64,000 bases of DNA from positions 197,212-261,211 of the forward strand of contig JAHZBE010000001.1 of assembly GCA_019423565.1 (NCBI GenBank), written 5' to 3'. This document shows positions 60,377-64,000 of the stretch, one piece after another. The first letter of the stretch is position 1, and each line of letters starts with the position of its first letter. The DNA comes from a bacterium. GTDB lineage: Bacteria; Bacillota_I; Bacilli_A; RF39; UBA660. The notes beneath the pieces are model-generated. The model saw nothing but the letters and a program-made list of their open reading frames with translations, did not search any database and was not told the origin of the DNA. The translations under genes were made by a program, and so were the position numbers.

Positions 60377-61045
60377 GTGTTTAGGAGTGAATTAGAATTA
60401 CAAAATAAATTTATTAATTTAATGAAACAAGATAAACAAGATCATACTTATATTTCAGATGAATTTAATGCAAGATTTGGTAATGTTGATATTGTTAAAG
60501 TAAAATATGATAATAATACACCTTTAACAAAAAAACAGGCTGATATACTTTCTAATATAGCTGCTGCAAGAATCGTTGGGTATTTGCATAAAAAATCAAT
60601 GAGAACTTTATCTTATTTAATAAAAAACTCTGGTTATACCGAAGAATATATATTATCCATTTTGTCAAAATTAAAATCAGCAAATATTATTAATGAACCA
60701 AAATACTATAGATATATAATTAATGAACAATTTGAGTTTCCTAAATTAGTTTTTAGTTCTTATGAAGCAAAATTAACTGATTGGCAGAAAGCAATTTCTC
60801 AAGCAATTAAAAATCAAGCATTTTCAAGTGAGTCATACGTTGTAATGCCTGAAAAAATTGCTAAAAAATTATCGTTAACTAAGAAAAATTATTTTTTGTC
60901 ATATAATGTTGGTTTAATCGCTGTTAATAATGATAAATACAAAATTCTTGTGAAACCTAAAATTCAAAAAAATAATTATTCTCAGGCTTCATTAATTAGC
61001 AGTATTGCAAAATATTTAATATTACAAAAGCAAGTCGTTGCGTGA
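60377..61045 (+). CDS. PD-(D/E)XK nuclease-like protein with winged-helix segment
   Basis: 222 aa. N-terminal ELELQNKFINLMKQ and FGNVDIVKV, a helical/winged-helix insert (MRTLSYLIKNSGYTEEYILS), then the core strand-helix SSYEAKLTDWQKAISQAIKN and SESYVVMPEK, with NVGLIAVNND at the end. The E-x-K followed by a QA-helix is typical of nuclease-fold proteins of uncharacterised function. SD AAGGGTGAT spacing favours GTG at 60377; ATG at 60371 is the alternative. TGA stop in the loop of its terminator. Confidence 0.7.
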   Translation: MFRSELELQNKFINLMKQDKQDHTYISDEFNARFGNVDIVKVKYDNNTPLTKKQADILSNIAAARIVGYLHKKSMRTLSYLIKNSGYTEEYILSILSKLKSANIINEPKYYRYIINEQFEFPKLVFSSYEAKLTDWQKAISQAIKNQAFSSESYVVMPEKIAKKLSLTKKNYFLSYNVGLIAVNNDKYKILVKPKIQKNNYSQASLISSIAKYLILQKQVVA

Positions 61046-61056
61046 CTTGCTTTTTT
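61026..61056. terminator. Terminator between convergent genes
   Basis: AAAAGCAAGTC and GACTTGCTTTT, perfect 11-bp arms, 7-nt loop, T run on the plus strand. Confidence 0.85.
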
Positions 61057-62264
61057 TAATCCATATAATGACTTTTTTTAAATTCATTTAATGCTAATTG
61101 ATAATTTTTTACATGAATATTTGTTATAGCCGTAATAGGTTTAGGAACCAGATGATTATATCTATCAATGCTGTTTAATGCCTTTTCTATTACATCACTA
61201 GCATAATTAATTCTGTCTTCAATATCTAAATCTTTCATTGGTTTTAGCAAATCGTTTAATGCTTCAAAATATTGTATGTACGTAGTATTTAGTGATATTT
61301 CTTCAATGCTTTTACTATTACGGATGTCTTTATCTAAATTAGTATCACCAACAATTAAGTCAAATATTTCTTCTTTATTTTCAGGCATAGCTTGAAATAA
61401 AATTTCTTCCATTTTGACTTCATGCAGTATTTTAATTGAAGTATATCTTTTTATATGTCTTCCTTGTCTTTGAAAAACTTCAAGTCCTTTTTCTTGGCGA
61501 TTAAACTTTCTTAAAGAATAAAACCAGCCTGATGAAATTGAATTAGCACCTGATGCAATTAAAAGTAAACTTTCTAATCCACAATAACCATAAATAACAT
61601 CAAAATTTGCATTGCTTAAAGTATAATTAAAACTCATAATATTAGATAATCTAGTTGAATCAAAATTATGTCTTATAGTGTCACCATTATCTCTATCTAT
61701 AACTATATGGATTCCATTAATATCTCCACTATAATTTCCTAAATCAGAAATAAAATCATTTACGTCATTCATGTTATTAAAAGCATTTTCCTGAGCCACT
61801 ATTGAAACATATATTTTTTCTGACAAATCATTTTCTTTTTTATATTTTATTGCAAATTCACACATATCAAATATCTTATCAACAATTCTTCCATCAAAGC
61901 TAGATAAGTAAACTGTAGGCAATAACAATTTACTTACATTATATAATTTTTGATAATTAAAACATTTAATAATATATTCTTCTAGTTTTTTACTGTCTCT
62001 TAAAAATGTTCTGTCTATTATTTCATCTGGAATATAATCCAAGTCTTTTAATTTTTTTATTTCAGAATTTTGAAATTGTTTATAAAACCATTTATTATCA
62101 ACTATATTGTCAATTTCTTTTAAACTTGGATTTGTATCTTTTATTTCATTTACTTTTTCAAAAGTTTCTTCTCTTGGATCCCAGATAATACCATCCACTA
62201 AATTTTTATTCAATATTTCTAGAACTTTTGGTCTCCAGGCTGGTCCATTTTGAATATAAATCAT
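61056..62264 (-). CDS. Unknown beta/alpha-barrel-like protein, partner of the kinase
   Basis: 402 aa, no family recognised. The pattern of strands suggests a TIM barrel: IYIQNGPAWR, DGIIWDPREETF, LLLPTVYLSSFDG, KIYVSIVAQENAF, INGIHIVIDRDNGD, FDVIYGYCGLESLLLIASGA then NSISSGWFYSLRKF, which recalls sulfate/phosphate-binding ends of barrels. The last 120 residues are helical. GTG at 62273 is too near the SD; the ATG at 62264 has GGAG at 10 nt and starts 1 bp after the kinase stop codon (TAATATG), so the two are coupled. Confidence 0.65.
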   Translation of the reverse strand: MIYIQNGPAWRPKVLEILNKNLVDGIIWDPREETFEKVNEIKDTNPSLKEIDNIVDNKWFYKQFQNSEIKKLKDLDYIPDEIIDRTFLRDSKKLEEYIIKCFNYQKLYNVSKLLLPTVYLSSFDGRIVDKIFDMCEFAIKYKKENDLSEKIYVSIVAQENAFNNMNDVNDFISDLGNYSGDINGIHIVIDRDNGDTIRHNFDSTRLSNIMSFNYTLSNANFDVIYGYCGLESLLLIASGANSISSGWFYSLRKFNRQEKGLEVFQRQGRHIKRYTSIKILHEVKMEEILFQAMPENKEEIFDLIVGDTNLDKDIRNSKSIEEISLNTTYIQYFEALNDLLKPMKDLDIEDRINYASDVIEKALNSIDRYNHLVPKPITAITNIHVKNYQLALNEFKKSHYMD

Positions 62265-62265
62265 A

Positions 62266-63207
62266 TTACTCACACTCCTTTAAATGTTCAACTTGTAAAA
62301 TTGCTTTATCTATATCATTGAATCTATTTAATTTTTGATATGAAGATAGGTTTACAATAATATTTCTAAAAACTTTCATTCTTTTTATATTATCACTAAA
62401 TTTTTCTTTCCATATAATATACATCTCATCTAGATCTCTTAAAGTTTTAAAATTCTTTCTCAATTCTGGAATATACATTTCCATAGCCATTATTCCTATT
62501 GGGTACAAATCTGTTTGAAAATTCCATTTATAATCTGGTGGATAATTTTGTTGTTCAGGTGCCCAATATCCTCTTGTTCCAAGTAAATTATGAGAAAGCA
62601 TACTATTTCCTTCTTCTTCCTTTAGATTTTTTCCTAATCCACCATCAATTACTTTATAAACTTCTTCATTAACAATAATGTTATCAGGCTTTAAATCTCT
62701 ATGTACATATCCACTATTATACATTATTTTTATATGATTTAACATTTGTAAAATAAAATCTAATACCTCATTATCTGAATAATTGTCTTTATATTGTAAG
62801 CTTGAACCTTCAAACTTCTCTTCAATGTAGTAAGCAACCCAATAATAACTATTAACAAACACATAATTAATTGTTTCAAAAAATTTTAATTGAGGTAAAT
62901 TTGAACAAGCTTTATTCATTTTTATTTCAGTGTTTATTCTTTTACATTCAGAATTTATTCTTGTAAATATTTCATTTAAAATATTTCTATCAATACCTTC
63001 GAGATTATAATTATTTGATATATCAAAATTATCATAAACGTCATATGGAGTTACATCTACAACTTTACAAGCATATTCAATGTCATCTACTCTAATAAAA
63101 TAAACTTTCTTTTGACCGCTATCTTTTCTTAACATTTTTACTTTGCTAACATTAATTCCTTTTTCCAATAATATTTTTTTCAAATCTTGTTCTGATAAAT
63201 TAATCAC
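62266..63207 (-). CDS. Hanks-type serine/threonine protein kinase
   Basis: About 313 aa, soluble, without the transmembrane helix and PASTA repeats of PrkC. Motifs: EYACKVVDV (ATP-binding Lys48), HRDLKPDN (169-176), DGG in place of DFG (188-190) and WAPEQ as APE (216-218). All catalytic residues are present, so it should be active. A TTG at 63225 overlaps the SD; GTG at 63207 follows GGAGG by 11 nt. Coupled to the barrel-like gene; kinases paired with a dedicated partner are common in defence systems, but that role is inference. Confidence 0.85.
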   Translation of the reverse strand: MINLSEQDLKKILLEKGINVSKVKMLRKDSGQKKVYFIRVDDIEYACKVVDVTPYDVYDNFDISNNYNLEGIDRNILNEIFTRINSECKRINTEIKMNKACSNLPQLKFFETINYVFVNSYYWVAYYIEEKFEGSSLQYKDNYSDNEVLDFILQMLNHIKIMYNSGYVHRDLKPDNIIVNEEVYKVIDGGLGKNLKEEEGNSMLSHNLLGTRGYWAPEQQNYPPDYKWNFQTDLYPIGIMAMEMYIPELRKNFKTLRDLDEMYIIWKEKFSDNIKRMKVFRNIIVNLSSYQKLNRFNDIDKAILQVEHLKECE

Positions 63208-63234
63208 TAATACCAAATCCTCCAATCAAAAAAC

Positions 63235-63277
63235 AAAAGGGCAATACAAAACCTGATAAAGTCTGTACTAGCCCTTT
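63235..63277 (-). terminator. Hairpin between the HTH gene and the kinase gene
   Basis: Minus strand AAAGGGC-x2-GTAC...GTAT-GCCCTTT with a long loop, followed by TGTTTTTTG. It may end transcription from the HTH gene or act in the kinase leader. Confidence 0.5.
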
Positions 63278-63329
63278 AAATCTAAATATATTATATCAAA
63301 TATTTCTACAAATTACTATACACCATTTA

Positions 63330-63890
63330 TTAACTCAAATTATCTTTAATATTCCTATTGTTCTTTTGATTTTGTAGCATCCATTTATATTCTTCTAATT
63401 CTTTAAGATAATCTCTTTTAAAATAGTTTTCATATAACCACTTAACTCCTTCCCCTTTAACACATATAACATCATTTTCTTCAAAAGTTATGGGATAAAG
63501 AAAAACTTTACTCATCCTATGAACTGCTACATGAATAGCACTTACACTTTTATCAAATTTATATGGTAGAAATCTTAAAGAAGTAGATACATATTTATTT
63601 CTTTTATGATCTATTCCTAACTCATTTTCTAAATCAAAAATTTTTTCTTTATAAAATTCAATTTCAGAAGTTAAATAATGTACTTCTTTATTGAAATAAA
63701 CTTTTCTTAACCAATCAACACATTCATTATTTATATACATTTTTGATTTATTATCTTTATCTCTATCTATCCATAAATAGTAATCATATTTGTGTCTTCG
63801 TTTTATATTTCTTAAGACTCTTCCAAATTGTTTTGTAGTTAATGAAAACATTTCTTGAACATCTTTTCTTTCTATCCATTCTTGATTCAT
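63330..63890 (-). CDS. HTH protein with repeated helix-turn-helix-like modules
   Basis: 186 aa, not a named family. Two similar halves: WIERKDVQEMFSLTTKQFGR...YINNECVDWLRKVYFNKEVH and RFLPYKFDKSVSAIHVAVHR...VICVKGEGVKWLYENYFKRD, each like a MerR/excisionase-type winged helix, joined by a coiled coil (LTSEIEFYKEKIFDLENELG). DNA binding is likely. SD AAAGGAG selects the ATG at 63890. It lies upstream of the kinase gene on the same strand, separated by a hairpin. A decayed relative may lie at 59383-59523. Confidence 0.6.
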   Translation of the reverse strand: MNQEWIERKDVQEMFSLTTKQFGRVLRNIKRRHKYDYYLWIDRDKDNKSKMYINNECVDWLRKVYFNKEVHYLTSEIEFYKEKIFDLENELGIDHKRNKYVSTSLRFLPYKFDKSVSAIHVAVHRMSKVFLYPITFEENDVICVKGEGVKWLYENYFKRDYLKELEEYKWMLQNQKNNRNIKDNLS

Positions 63891-63948
63891 ACACATCTCC
63901 TTTCAAAATAATAGGGAACGGGTAACGTAATATAGAAATTCAATATAT

Positions 63949-63997
63949 CAAGCATGGTGCTGACACACCCATCTACTTGTTAGGGAATTCTCCCTAA
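63949..63997 (-). other. Two hairpins in the leader of the HTH gene
   Basis: Minus strand: TTAGGGA/TCCCTAA (63980-63997, 4-base loop) and a longer stem CAAG...CTTG with ATGG/CCAT-type pairing (63949-63979). They precede the HTH gene by 60-100 bp and may be an untranslated leader or the edge of a mobile element. The window ends here. Confidence 0.4.
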
Positions 63998-64000
63998 AAC

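Noticed and set aside
63980..64000. Minus-strand GTTTTAGGGAGAATTCCC at the window edge as the start of a type II CRISPR repeat
   Set aside because: Only one copy is visible, there are no spacers, and no cas gene is in the window. The likeness is limited to GTTTTAG.

Overview
The window comes from a very AT-rich member of the Bacillota (Firmicutes), most likely a small-genome uncultured member of the Bacilli. The evidence is a class B RNase P RNA, GpsB, a tyrosyl T-box leader, a recA promoter with a Gram-positive type SOS box, class A PBP, DnaD, RecU, RNase Y, and a CotY/CotZ-like spore coat protein. The standard genetic code is used: conserved tryptophans are TGG and at least one gene ends in TGA. 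The order is inferred; no marker here fixes it.

Layout. 0-6.7 kb, minus strand: ftsY-ylxM-ffh (targeting to the membrane; ffh is cut by the left edge), a tail-anchored basic protein, a UvrD-like helicase, recA with its promoter and SOS box, pgsA, a RodZ-like protein, rnpB and gpsB. 7-12.7 kb: recU and a class A penicillin-binding protein (plus strand), facing dnaD, cca and hup. 12.7-16.6 kb: a lineage-specific block of coiled-coil proteins with two DUF1292-like paralogues. 16.6-23.7 kb: tyrS with its T-box, then rbfA, infB, a dCMP deaminase, ylxR, nusA and a shortened rimP, forming one translation operon with two inserted genes. 23.7-27.8 kb: CAAX-type protease, metallophosphoesterase, EIIB-like membrane protein, CotYZ-like coat protein and a RodA-type SEDS protein. 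27.8-32.8 kb: thirteen tRNA genes in four units, interleaved with an orphan MvaI/BcnI-type endonuclease, a DUF368 lipid-carrier translocase and a GDPD. 32.8-49.7 kb: S1 protein, Nfu, a YutH-like protein, RNase Y, unknown genes including one broken by a 4-bp repeat, YnbB-type PLP enzyme, SDR, FAD enzyme, a MarR-controlled heterodimeric ABC exporter, phosphoketolase and a small alarmone synthetase. 49.8-54.5 kb: two fused ATPase/FtsX-type ABC proteins.

54.6-64 kb is accessory in character: an Rpn-family nuclease, MscL, a TetR gene broken by one stop codon, a P-loop kinase, a PepC-like protein with an altered triad, a remnant gene, two copies of a 63-nt RNA element each with a terminator (one with a clear promoter), a PD-(D/E)XK nuclease, a beta/alpha-barrel-like protein one base from a Ser/Thr protein kinase, and an HTH protein. 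The best candidates for something undescribed are the repeated RNA element and the kinase/barrel pair next to it.

Starts were moved from the longest reading frame wherever a Shine-Dalgarno (SD) sequence decided it. Promoters and terminators were read by eye; none was scored by software.
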